From: Achromobacter pestifer
Lineage (GTDB): Bacteria > Pseudomonadota > Gammaproteobacteria > Burkholderiales > Burkholderiaceae_B
Assembly: GCF_013267355.1 (NCBI RefSeq)
Contig: NZ_CP053985.1
Coordinates: forward strand, 4,898,001-4,962,000
Direction of reading: 5' to 3'
DNA length: 64,000 nucleotides
The notes under the pieces are model-generated. The model was not told where the DNA came from, searched no databases, and saw only the letters and a program-made list of their open reading frames with translations. Shown here one piece after another: positions 7,270 through 15,417 of this stretch (position 1 is the first letter of the stretch; the number at the start of each line of letters is the position of its first letter). The position numbers and the translations under genes are program-made.

Positions 7270-8838
7270 ATGAGCGAGGTGCAGAATGTGTTGTTCATCA
7301 TGGCGGACCAGCTGCGGGCCGATCACCTGAGCTGTTATGGCCATCCCTATTTGCAGACGCCCAGCCTGGATGCGTTGGCGGCGCGCGGCACGCGCTTTGA
7401 CCGCGCCTTCGCGAATTCGGGGGTGTGCGGTCCGTCGCGCATGAGTTACTACACAGGCCGTTATCCCTCGCGCCACGGCGCCACCTGGAACCGCGTGCCG
7501 CTATCGGTCAATGAGATCACGTTGGGAGAATACCTGGCGGGGCAGGGCCGCGAACTGGCGCTGGCCGGCAAGACCCACATCATTCCCGACAAGGCCGGCA
7601 TGGAGCGGCTGGCGATCGATGGCGCCTCCGAACTGGGTATCCTGCTCGGCCGTGGCGGCTTCACCGAATTGGACCGCTACGACGGCCACCATGCGCCGGG
7701 CGACGAAAGCGGCTATCCCGCCTTTCTGCGGCGCCACGGCTACGACAGCGCGGACCCGTGGACCGATTATGTGATCGCCGCGGTGGATGCGGGCGGCCAG
7801 GTGGTCAGCGGCTGGAACATGCGCAACGCGCATCTGCCCGCGCGCGTGGCCGAGCCGCATTCCGAGACCGCCTATATGACGGACCAGGCGCTGGACTTCA
7901 TGAAGCGGCGCGGCAGCCAGCCCTGGGTGCTGCACCTGAGCTACGTGAAGCCGCATTGGCCCTACATGGCGCCGGATCCGTACCACAAGCTCTACACGCC
8001 GGACCAATGCCTGCCGGTGCTGCGCAACCGGGAAGAACTGGAGAACGCGCATCCGGTGGTGGCGGCCTACCGGCAGCAGGAAGAGAGCGTCAGCTTTGCC
8101 ACCGACGAATGCGTGCGCGTGGTGCGTCCGGCCTACCAGGGCCTGATCCGGCAGCTGGACGACCATCTGGGCCGTCTGTTCGACTACATGGAAGGCGCGG
8201 GCCTGATGAAGAACACGCTCATCGTGTTCACCGCGGACCACGGCGATTTCCTCGGTGACCACTGGCTGGGCGAAAAAGAGCTGTTCTACGACACCGTGCA
8301 GCGCGTGCCCTTCATCGTCATGGATCCATCGGCCGCGGCTGACGCCACGCGCGGCCGCGCCTTGGACGACATGGTGGAAAGCGTGGACCTGGTGCCGACG
8401 GTGCTGCGCGCGCTGGGAAAACCTGGCCCCGGGCACCGGTTGGAGGGCCGCGAACTGCAGGCCTTGCTACACGGCCGCGATGCCGCCACGCCCTGGCGCG
8501 ACTGCGTCTACTCGGAGCTGGACTACAGCTTCCGCCAGGCCCGCGTGTTGTGTGGCAAGACGCCGCAGAACGCCCGCGCCTGGTCGGTGCGCACGGACCG
8601 CTGGCGTTACGTGTACTGGCTGGACGAGCGCGAACAGCTCTTCGACCTGCAAGCCGATCCGGACGAGTTCCAGGACTTGGGCGCGAGCAGCGCGCATGCG
8701 CAAACGCGCCTCGCGCTGCGCGAGCGCCTGCTGGAATGGATGCTGCGCGGCAAGCGCCGCACCACCATCAGCGACGAGGCCGTGGAGAAGGGGACCAACG
8801 CCCACAAGCGGGCAGGGGTGTACTTCGGGCAGTGGTAG
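7270..8838 (+). CDS. Sulfatase / alkaline-phosphatase-superfamily hydrolase
   Basis: A 522-residue type I sulfatase-fold enzyme. NVLFIMADQLRADHLSCYG holds the first metal-binding Asp pair. VCGPSRMSYYTGRYPSRHG contains the C-X-P-S-R motif whose Cys is oxidised to formylglycine. FTADHGDFLGDHWL near residue 320 supplies the later metal ligands. There is no signal peptide, so it is cytoplasmic. The ATG at 7270 is preceded by AGGAGGGGCGGCA; a longer frame back to 7213 overlaps the upstream gene and is unlikely. Organic sulfate or phosphonate/phosphate monoester hydrolysis are both possible in this family; the substrate is not known. The gene pairs with the Bug binding protein directly upstream. 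Confidence 0.88.
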   Translation: MSEVQNVLFIMADQLRADHLSCYGHPYLQTPSLDALAARGTRFDRAFANSGVCGPSRMSYYTGRYPSRHGATWNRVPLSVNEITLGEYLAGQGRELALAGKTHIIPDKAGMERLAIDGASELGILLGRGGFTELDRYDGHHAPGDESGYPAFLRRHGYDSADPWTDYVIAAVDAGGQVVSGWNMRNAHLPARVAEPHSETAYMTDQALDFMKRRGSQPWVLHLSYVKPHWPYMAPDPYHKLYTPDQCLPVLRNREELENAHPVVAAYRQQEESVSFATDECVRVVRPAYQGLIRQLDDHLGRLFDYMEGAGLMKNTLIVFTADHGDFLGDHWLGEKELFYDTVQRVPFIVMDPSAAADATRGRALDDMVESVDLVPTVLRALGKPGPGHRLEGRELQALLHGRDAATPWRDCVYSELDYSFRQARVLCGKTPQNARAWSVRTDRWRYVYWLDEREQLFDLQADPDEFQDLGASSAHAQTRLALRERLLEWMLRGKRRTTISDEAVEKGTNAHKRAGVYFGQW

Positions 8839-8855
8839 TCCGGGCCAGCGGCAGG

Positions 8856-8884
8856 CGCCGGCCCGCGTTGGCCGCGAGCCGGCG
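8856..8884. terminator. GC hairpin between convergent sulfatase and fadD genes
   Basis: CGCCGGC (8856-8862) pairs with GCCGGCG (8878-8884) in the 50-bp gap between two converging genes. There is no T tract, so intrinsic termination is doubtful. Confidence 0.35.
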
Positions 8885-8888
8885 GTCT

Positions 8889-10592
8889 TCAGGCCCGGCT
8901 CGGCTGCCGATTCTGCGACTGCGCGGCTTCCTGCGCCGCGGGCTTCAACTCGCGGCGCAGGATCTTGCCGACGTTGGTGCGCGGCAGGTCATCGCGGAAC
9001 TCGATGTAGCGCGGCACCTTGTAGCCCGTCAGCTGCTTGCGGCAGTGCGCGATCAGCGTCTCGGCGTCCAGCGTGGGGTCCTTGCGGATCACGTATAGCT
9101 TGACGGCCTCGCCCGACCGCTCGTCGGGCACGCCCACCGCCGCCACCTCGCGCACGCCGGGATGCAGGGCGGCCACGTCCTCGACCTCGTTCGGGTAGAC
9201 GTTGAAGCCGGACACCAGGATCATGTCCTTCTTGCGGTCCACCAGGAACACGTAGCCTTTCTCGTCCACATAGCCGACGTCGCCGGTACGCAGGAATCCG
9301 TCCGCGTACAGGACCAGCGCGGTTTCGTCGGGCCGTTGCCAATAGCCCTGCGTGACCTGGGGACCGCGCACGCAGATTTCACCGGTTTCGCCTATGCCCA
9401 GTTCCGTGCCGGCGTCATCGCGGATGGATATCTCGGTGGATGGCACGGGCAGGCCGATGGAGCCGGTGAATTCCTTCACGTCCAGCGGATTGATCGTGAC
9501 CGCGGGCGAGGTTTCGGTCAGGCCATAGGCCTGAGCCAACGAACGGCCGGTGACGGCGCGCCAGCGGTCGGCCACGGCGCGCTGCACCGCCATGCCGCCG
9601 CCCATCGTCAGGCGCAATCGCGAGAAATCCAGGCGCGCGAAATCCGGATTGTTGAGCAGGGCGTTGAACAGCGTGTTCACGCCCGTGAAGGCCGAAAACG
9701 GCACCTTGCGCATTTCCTTGACCAGCCCGGGGATGTCGCGCGGGTTGATGATGAGCAGGTTGCTGGCGCCCATCTTCATGAAGGTCAGGCAGTTCGCCGT
9801 CAGCGCGAAGATGTGATACAGCGGCAAGGCGGTCACGATGCACTCTTCGCCTTCGGTCACCAGCGGCCGGACCCAGGCGTAAGCCTGGCTCAGGTTGGCC
9901 ACCAGGTTGCCGTGGGTGAGCATGGCCGCCTTGGCCACGCCGGTGGTGCCGCCGGTGTATTGCAGGCAGGCCAGGTCGCGCTGGTCCAGCTGCACTTCGT
10001 CAAAGGGCGCGCTGCTCCCGGCGCGCAGTGCATCGCCCAGCCGGACGGCGCCGGGCAGGGACCACGCGGGCACCATGCGCTTGACGCGGCGGACCACGAA
10101 ATCCACCAGGCGGCCCTTGAGCGGCCCCAGCAGCTCGCCGATGGACGTCACCACCACGCGTTCTATCGCCGTTCCGTCCAGGGCCTTCTGCACGGTGGCG
10201 GCGAAGTTGTCCGCGACCACGATGACGCGGGCGCCCGAGTCGGCCAACTGGTGCTGGAGTTCGTGCGGGGTATAGAGCGGGTTGCAGTTGACCACCACGC
10301 AGCCGGCGCGCAAGGCGCCGAACAGGCACACGGGGTATTGCAGCAGGTTGGGCATCATGAGCGCGACGCGGTCGCCGCGGCCCAGGCCGTTGGCGTGCAG
10401 CCAGGCCGCGAATTCGCGCGTCAGCCGGTCGAGTTCGGCATAGCTGAGCGATTTGCCCATGCTGATGTACGAGGTCTTGCCGGCGTAGCGCCGGCAGCTC
10501 TCGCGCACCACCGACACCAGCGTCGTCACGCCGTCCATCTCGATCTCCGCGGGCACGCCCGCGGGATAGCTTTTCTGCCAGATTCGTTCCAT
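8889..10592 (-). CDS. fadD: Long-chain-fatty-acid--CoA ligase
   Basis: Activates long-chain fatty acids to acyl-CoA with ATP at the inner face of the membrane, the entry step of beta-oxidation. The 567 residues follow E. coli FadD (561) throughout: RVALMMPNLLQYPV, the P-loop-like YTGGTTGVAKAAMLTHGN (about residue 215), YGLTETSPAV, and the hinge/C-terminal motif DRKKDMILVSGFNVYPNE, ending near VGKILRRELK. The start at 10592 (MERIWQKSYPAGVP) lines up with FadD's N-terminus; an upstream in-frame codon at 10625 would add 11 residues without similarity. It is the last gene of the fatty-acid cluster. Confidence 0.95.
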   Translation of the reverse strand: MERIWQKSYPAGVPAEIEMDGVTTLVSVVRESCRRYAGKTSYISMGKSLSYAELDRLTREFAAWLHANGLGRGDRVALMMPNLLQYPVCLFGALRAGCVVVNCNPLYTPHELQHQLADSGARVIVVADNFAATVQKALDGTAIERVVVTSIGELLGPLKGRLVDFVVRRVKRMVPAWSLPGAVRLGDALRAGSSAPFDEVQLDQRDLACLQYTGGTTGVAKAAMLTHGNLVANLSQAYAWVRPLVTEGEECIVTALPLYHIFALTANCLTFMKMGASNLLIINPRDIPGLVKEMRKVPFSAFTGVNTLFNALLNNPDFARLDFSRLRLTMGGGMAVQRAVADRWRAVTGRSLAQAYGLTETSPAVTINPLDVKEFTGSIGLPVPSTEISIRDDAGTELGIGETGEICVRGPQVTQGYWQRPDETALVLYADGFLRTGDVGYVDEKGYVFLVDRKKDMILVSGFNVYPNEVEDVAALHPGVREVAAVGVPDERSGEAVKLYVIRKDPTLDAETLIAHCRKQLTGYKVPRYIEFRDDLPRTNVGKILRRELKPAAQEAAQSQNRQPSRA

Positions 10593-10640
10593 TTGCCGGA
10601 TTTCCGTGTGGGGCCTGTACAGCAAGAAGAGCCTGGGGGC

Positions 10641-11231
10641 CTAGCCGCCCAGCAGGGCTTTTTTCAGGGAGGCTTGCGCGGGTTTTTCGCCTAGCCAGAC
10701 CCGCAGCAGGGCGCGCGCGAACGTGGGGCTGTCGATGCGGCCGCGCAGTTTGCCGTTGTCGGTGACCGCGACGCCGCGGGCGTCGAAATCCAGGTCGACC
10801 ACGTCGCCTTCGCGCACCGCGCCGATTTCCGCCATCAGGGCGGACAGGCGGGCGGCCGGCGCCTTCAGCTCGGCCAGCTCCTGCGCCGACGTATTGTCGC
10901 GCAGTCCGTCCTGCAGGGCGCCGTCCAGGCTTTTGCTGTCGACGTCGCGCAGCAGCAAGAGGCGCATGCGGCGCGGCTCCTCGCTGTTGACCAGCGCGGC
11001 CGCGTCGCTGCTTTTCGCGGTGGCGTACAGTGCGGCCACGTAGACCTTGACGACGAACTTGGTACGCACGCCGGCGCCGTTCAGCACCAACGCGCGGCCG
11101 CCTTCCGACAGGCTGTCCGGCACGCGCACGCCGGCGACTTCCACGTCGGCGGACTGCGCGGGGGCGCCGGCCAGGCAGGCGGCAAGCATGAGGCTCAGGG
11201 CGGCGGTTCGCCCTCCGGGGATGCGACGCAT
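10641..11231 (-). CDS. Chalcone-isomerase-like domain protein, exported
   Basis: A 196-residue protein with an N-terminal signal peptide (LMLAACLAGAPAQSA). It is followed by VEVAGVRVPDSL, VLNGAGVRTKFVVKVYVAALY and a C-terminal LRVWLGEKPAQASLKKALLG, the pattern of the bacterial chalcone-isomerase-like family. These proteins lack a flavonoid role and may bind fatty acids, which would suit the location between fadD and other beta-oxidation genes (inference). GGAGGAGAACC precedes the ATG, which lies inside the 3' end of the DUF4442 gene (37-base overlap), so translation is probably coupled. Confidence 0.8.
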   Translation of the reverse strand: MRRIPGGRTAALSLMLAACLAGAPAQSADVEVAGVRVPDSLSEGGRALVLNGAGVRTKFVVKVYVAALYATAKSSDAAALVNSEEPRRMRLLLLRDVDSKSLDGALQDGLRDNTSAQELAELKAPAARLSALMAEIGAVREGDVVDLDFDARGVAVTDNGKLRGRIDSPTFARALLRVWLGEKPAQASLKKALLGG

Positions 11232-11740
11232 GGTTCTCCTCCAGTGTTCTTCTGCTTGTAGAACTTCTTGTCTGCGATATAGATCGTGCGTTCCACCACG
11301 GCGTAGACGACGCCGTCGCGGTCCTTGAGCTCCACCGTATAGGTCCGGGTGGTTTCATGGTCGCGCGCCAGGAGCTTGCGGATTTCCGCGATCTCGCCCG
11401 GCGCCAGCCGGAAGTCGGCGTACAGCGTGACGTAGGCCGGCTTGCGGTAGCGGATGGTGGCCGCCTTGTCCCACACGATGTGGTCCGCGCCCAGCGCGGA
11501 CATCAGCATCGTGGGGTGGGCGCCGTCGGTCACGGCGAACAGCGAGCCGCCGTACATCGAGCCGACGATGTTGCGGGTGCGCCGCAGCAGCGGCAGCTTG
11601 ATGCGGATATGGTGGAAGTCCGCGGACACATGCACCACTTTGCCGCCGGTGGCGCGGAACGCCGGATGCAGGTTGAAGCCCACCCGCATCAGGCGCGCCC
11701 GCCATGTCGGCGACAGGTTCTTGAACCAATAGGGCTTCAT
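11195..11740 (-). CDS. DUF4442 hotdog-fold protein (thioesterase-like)
   Basis: A 181-residue protein with the DUF4442 form of the hotdog fold. The central stretch NIVGSMYGGSLFAVTDGAHP (about residues 60-80) is the helix region of PaaI-like acyl-CoA thioesterases, and TIRYRKPAYVTLYADFRL is the following strand region. It probably hydrolyses or binds acyl-CoA, relieving CoA sequestration during fatty-acid breakdown (inference). The start at 11740 (MKPYWFKNLS) is chosen because residues upstream in the frame come from the shadow of the thiolase 3' end. It lies 17 bp after the thiolase and overlaps the next gene. Confidence 0.8.
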   Translation of the reverse strand: MKPYWFKNLSPTWRARLMRVGFNLHPAFRATGGKVVHVSADFHHIRIKLPLLRRTRNIVGSMYGGSLFAVTDGAHPTMLMSALGADHIVWDKAATIRYRKPAYVTLYADFRLAPGEIAEIRKLLARDHETTRTYTVELKDRDGVVYAVVERTIYIADKKFYKQKNTGGEPCVASPEGEPPP

Positions 11741-11757
11741 GTTCCGCGCCGCTCCGC

Positions 11758-12957
11758 CTACATCGCCTCGAACAGCCCCGCCGCGCCCATGCCGGTGCCG
11801 ATGCACATGGTCACCAGCCCGTACTTGCCGCCGGTGCGGCGCAGGCCGTGGGTCAGGGTAGCCGTGCGGATCGCGCCGGTGGCGCCCAGCGGGTGGCCCA
11901 GCGCGATCGCGCCGCCCAGCGGATTCACCTTGGCCGGGTCCAGCTTCAGTTCGCGGATGACGGCCAGCGATTGGGCGGCGAAGGCCTCGTTCAGTTCGAT
12001 CCAGTCCAGCGCGTCCTGGCCGATGCCGGCGCGTTGCAGCACCTTGGGGATGGCCGCGACCGGACCGATGCCCATGACTTCGGGCGGCACGCCGGCCACG
12101 GCGAAGCCGGCAAAGCGCGCCAGCGGGCTCAGATTGAGTTCACGCAGGATGCGGTCGGACACCAGGATCACGGCGGCGGCGCCGTCGGACATCTGCGAGC
12201 TGTTGCCGGCGGTGACGCTGCCACGCGCGGCGAACACGGGCTTCAAGCGCGCCAGCGCCTCTGCGCTGCTGTCCGGGCGCGGACCCTCGTCCACCTCGAC
12301 CAGGCGGCGCGTGACGCGTACCGTGCCGCTGGCGTCGCCGGGCTGGCGCGATACCGTTTCATAGGGCGTGATCTCGGCGCGGAAGTGGCCGGCGGCGATG
12401 GCTGCGCAGGCCTTCTGGTGCGAGGCCAAGGCGAAGGCGTCCTGGTCTGCGCGCGAGACCTTCCAGCGTTCGGCGACCTTCTCGCCGGTCAGGCCCATGC
12501 CGAAGGCCATGCCGATGTTTTCCTGGTGTTCGAAGATGGCCGGGTTCATCGCCACCTTGTTGCCCATGATCTGCGGCATGGCGCTCATGGACTCGGTGCC
12601 GGCGCCGATCATGATGTCGGCCTCGCCGGTGCGGATGCGGGCCGCGGCGTCGGCCACCGCCTGCAGGCCCGAGGCGCAGAAGCGGTTCACGGTGACGCCG
12701 GCCACGCTTTGCGGCAGGCCGGCGAGCAACAGGCCGATGCGGGCCACGTTCATGCCTTGTTCGGCTTCCGGCATGGCGCAGCCGGCGATGACGTCGTCGA
12801 TGCGCGCGGCGTCCAGGCCGGGGACCTGGGCCAGCGCGCCATTGAGCGCGGCGGCCAGCATGTCGTCGGGGCGGGTGGTGATGTAGGCGCCGTTGCGCTT
12901 GCCCACCGGCAGGCGCGTGGCGGCGACGATGTAGGCGTCTTGAATCTGCTTGCTCAT
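11758..12957 (-). CDS. fadA: Acetyl-CoA C-acyltransferase (3-ketoacyl-CoA thiolase), FadA type
   Basis: Cleaves 3-ketoacyl-CoA with CoA to acetyl-CoA plus shortened acyl-CoA. 399 residues, the normal thiolase length. The nucleophilic Cys is in NRFCASGLQAV near residue 93, the His in GHPLGATGAIR near residue 350, and the second Cys in CIGTGMGAAG near the end. It begins 1 base after the stop of the dehydrogenase/hydratase gene at 12959, so the two form a FadN/FadA (FadB/FadA)-like pair of the trifunctional complex. A second thiolase is encoded at 18773. Confidence 0.93.
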   Translation of the reverse strand: MSKQIQDAYIVAATRLPVGKRNGAYITTRPDDMLAAALNGALAQVPGLDAARIDDVIAGCAMPEAEQGMNVARIGLLLAGLPQSVAGVTVNRFCASGLQAVADAAARIRTGEADIMIGAGTESMSAMPQIMGNKVAMNPAIFEHQENIGMAFGMGLTGEKVAERWKVSRADQDAFALASHQKACAAIAAGHFRAEITPYETVSRQPGDASGTVRVTRRLVEVDEGPRPDSSAEALARLKPVFAARGSVTAGNSSQMSDGAAAVILVSDRILRELNLSPLARFAGFAVAGVPPEVMGIGPVAAIPKVLQRAGIGQDALDWIELNEAFAAQSLAVIRELKLDPAKVNPLGGAIALGHPLGATGAIRTATLTHGLRRTGGKYGLVTMCIGTGMGAAGLFEAM

Positions 12958-12958
12958 G

Positions 12959-15349
12959 TCAGTTCCTCAGGGGCTTGCCGGTGTCCAGGGTGTGGCGGAT
13001 GCGGGCCTGTGTCTCGGGCGTGCGCAGCAGTGCCACGAATTCCTTGCGTTCCACGGCCAGCAGCCATTCCTCGTCCACCTTGGCGCCGGTTTCGACCTCG
13101 CCGCCGCACAGGGCGACGGCGGCGCTGCGCGCCACGCGGTAGTCGTGCGCGCTGATCATGCCGCCTTCGCGCATGTTGACCAGCACCATTTCGAAGTTGG
13201 CGATGCCGTTGCGGCCTGCGACCGGAATGTCGCGCAGGCGGGCCGGCGGCGTGTAGCCCGCCTCGGCCGCGGCACGCGCCTGGCCGATGGCGACGTACAG
13301 CAGCTCGTCCGGGTGGAACACGACGATGTCATGCTCGCGGGCGAAACCCGTGGCGATGGCTTCCAGCGCGCTCTTGGCGACCTGCGCCGTGGCGATGGTC
13401 TGGAACACCGGTTGCAGATACGGGAAGACCTCGCCCGGCGTGGCGGTCTTGGCGGCCAGCGCGGCGGCGCGGCCGGCGAACTCCTTGCTGCCGCCGCCGG
13501 CCGGGATCAGCCCAACGCCGGCCTCGACCAGGCCGACATAGCTTTCCAGCGCTAGCACCCGGTGCGAGGCGTGCATCAGGAATTCGCAGCCGCCGCCCAG
13601 CGCCATGCCCTGCACGGCCGCCACGGTGGGAATTTGCGCGTACTTGAACGACTGCGAGGTGCGCTGGAATTTCTCGACCGTCGCTTCCAGCATGTCCCAT
13701 AGTCCAGCGGCGCAGGCCTCGGCGACCTGCTGCAGGTTGGCGCCCACGGCGAAGGGCGCGTCATGCCAGATGACCAGCCCGTCGTACTCGCGCTCGGCGC
13801 GCGCTACCGCCTGCAGGATGCCTTCGAGCACTTCCGCGCCCAGGGTATGGTTCTTCGAGGTGACCGAAAGGATGGCTACGCCGGCGTCGACCTGCGGCAG
13901 GTTCCACAGGCGCACGCCTTCGTTCTGCCAGATCGTGACGCCGCGCTCGCTGGCGCCTTCGCCGACCACGCGCTCGGGGAACAGCTGGCGGCGGTACACC
14001 GGCAGCGTCGAGCGCGCGCGCAGCTGGCCGGTACGCGCGGAGTAGGAGCCTTCGGGCGCATGCACGCCGTTGCGGCCGGGTTCCAGCGCCCACGCCGGCA
14101 GCGGCGCGTCGCTCATGGCCTGGCCGGCGGCGATGTCCTCGGCCACCGCGGCGGCGATGGCCTGCCAGCCGGCGGCCTGCCAGGTTTCAAACGGACCTTG
14201 GGCCCAGCCGAAGCCCCAGCGCATGGCCAGGTCCAGGTCGCGCGCGTTGTCCGCCACGTGTTCGAGCTGCACGGCGCTGTAGTGGAAGATGTCGCGGAAC
14301 AGGCTCCACAGGAACTGGGCCTGAGGATGGCTGCTGGCGCGCAGCGCGGCGAAGCGCTTGCCCGGGTCGCGTTCCTTGAGCAGGGCGGCGACGTCGTCGG
14401 CCAGTTTGCCCGCGCTGGGCACGTAGTCCTGCGCCTTCAGGTCCAGCACCTGGATTTCGCGGCCCTGCTTGCGGTAGACGCCGGCGCCGGTCTTCTGCCC
14501 CAATGCGCCCCGGGCGATCAGGGCGGAGAGCCATTCGGGCAGCTTGAAGTAGCGGTGCCAGGGGTCGTCCGGCAGATTCTTTTCCATGGTGCCGACCACA
14601 TGGGCCAGCGTGTCCAGGCCGACCACGTCTGCGGTGCGGTAGGTGGCGCTCTTGGGTCGGCCGATCTTCGGCCCGGTCAGGGCGTCGACCTCATCGAACG
14701 CCAGGCCGAGACGGGCCGTGTGGTGCATGGCCGCCAGGATCGAGAACACGCCGATGCGGTTGGCCACGAAGTTGGGCGTGTCCAGCGCGCGGATGACGCC
14801 CTTGCCCAGGGTCGAGGTCAGCCAGGTTTCGAGCTGATCCAGCACGGCGGGCTGGGTGTGCGAGGTGGCGATGATCTCCACCAGCCGCATGTAGCGGGGC
14901 GGATTGAAAAAGTGGATGCCGCAGTAGCGGTCGCGCAGGCCCGCGGGCAGGGCGTTGGCCAGCGCGTCGATCGACAGGCCCGAGGTATTGGAGGCGATGA
15001 TGGCGCCAGGGGCCACGTGCGGCGCGATGCGCTCGTACAGCGCGGTCTTCCAGTCCATGCGTTCGGCGATGGCCTCGATGATCAGGTCGCAGCCGCGCAG
15101 GCGCTCCAGGTCGTCGTCGTAGTTGGCGGGCGCGATGTACGCCAGGCGCGCTGAACCGGCCAGGGGCGCGGGTTCCAGCTTCTTCAAGCCGGCGATCGCC
15201 TTCTTGACCGTGCCGTTGCGGTCGCCTTCGGGGGCGGCCAGGTCGAATAGCGTGACGGGCACGCCGGCATTGGCCAGATGCGCGGCGATCTGCGCGCCCA
15301 TGACGCCGGCCCCCAGGACGGCGACGTGTTTGACGACGAACTTGCTCAA
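12959..15349 (-). CDS. 3-hydroxyacyl-CoA dehydrogenase / enoyl-CoA hydratase, FadN/FadB type
   Basis: Bifunctional beta-oxidation enzyme of 796 residues, with the dehydrogenase domain first and the hydratase last, the domain order of B. subtilis FadN rather than E. coli FadB. The NAD-binding HVAVLGAGVMGAQIAAHLA is at the N-terminus and HFFNPPRYMRLVEII at about residue 145. The crotonase-type AVQGMALGGGCEFLMHA oxyanion segment is near residue 595. The TTG at 15349 is the start: CAGGAG lies 7 bases upstream and the protein begins directly before the Rossmann strand. A terminator-like hairpin ends immediately before this ribosome site. The thiolase follows after 1 base. Confidence 0.93.
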   Translation of the reverse strand: MSKFVVKHVAVLGAGVMGAQIAAHLANAGVPVTLFDLAAPEGDRNGTVKKAIAGLKKLEPAPLAGSARLAYIAPANYDDDLERLRGCDLIIEAIAERMDWKTALYERIAPHVAPGAIIASNTSGLSIDALANALPAGLRDRYCGIHFFNPPRYMRLVEIIATSHTQPAVLDQLETWLTSTLGKGVIRALDTPNFVANRIGVFSILAAMHHTARLGLAFDEVDALTGPKIGRPKSATYRTADVVGLDTLAHVVGTMEKNLPDDPWHRYFKLPEWLSALIARGALGQKTGAGVYRKQGREIQVLDLKAQDYVPSAGKLADDVAALLKERDPGKRFAALRASSHPQAQFLWSLFRDIFHYSAVQLEHVADNARDLDLAMRWGFGWAQGPFETWQAAGWQAIAAAVAEDIAAGQAMSDAPLPAWALEPGRNGVHAPEGSYSARTGQLRARSTLPVYRRQLFPERVVGEGASERGVTIWQNEGVRLWNLPQVDAGVAILSVTSKNHTLGAEVLEGILQAVARAEREYDGLVIWHDAPFAVGANLQQVAEACAAGLWDMLEATVEKFQRTSQSFKYAQIPTVAAVQGMALGGGCEFLMHASHRVLALESYVGLVEAGVGLIPAGGGSKEFAGRAAALAAKTATPGEVFPYLQPVFQTIATAQVAKSALEAIATGFAREHDIVVFHPDELLYVAIGQARAAAEAGYTPPARLRDIPVAGRNGIANFEMVLVNMREGGMISAHDYRVARSAAVALCGGEVETGAKVDEEWLLAVERKEFVALLRTPETQARIRHTLDTGKPLRN

Positions 15350-15361
15350 GGCAGTCTCCTG

Positions 15362-15409
15362 AAAAAAAGCGGATGGCGGGGCGGTCCGAACCGGACTGGG
15401 CCGCCATCC
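15362..15409 (-). terminator. Rho-independent-terminator-like hairpin between fadL and fadN-type genes
   Basis: GGATGGCGG (15371-15379) pairs with CCGCCATCC (15401-15409), with an inner GTCCG/CGGAC stem. Read on the minus strand it is followed by seven T (15362-15368). It sits 9 bp after the fadL stop and directly before the ribosome site of the next gene. Confidence 0.7.
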
Positions 15410-15417
15410 GGGGCGGG

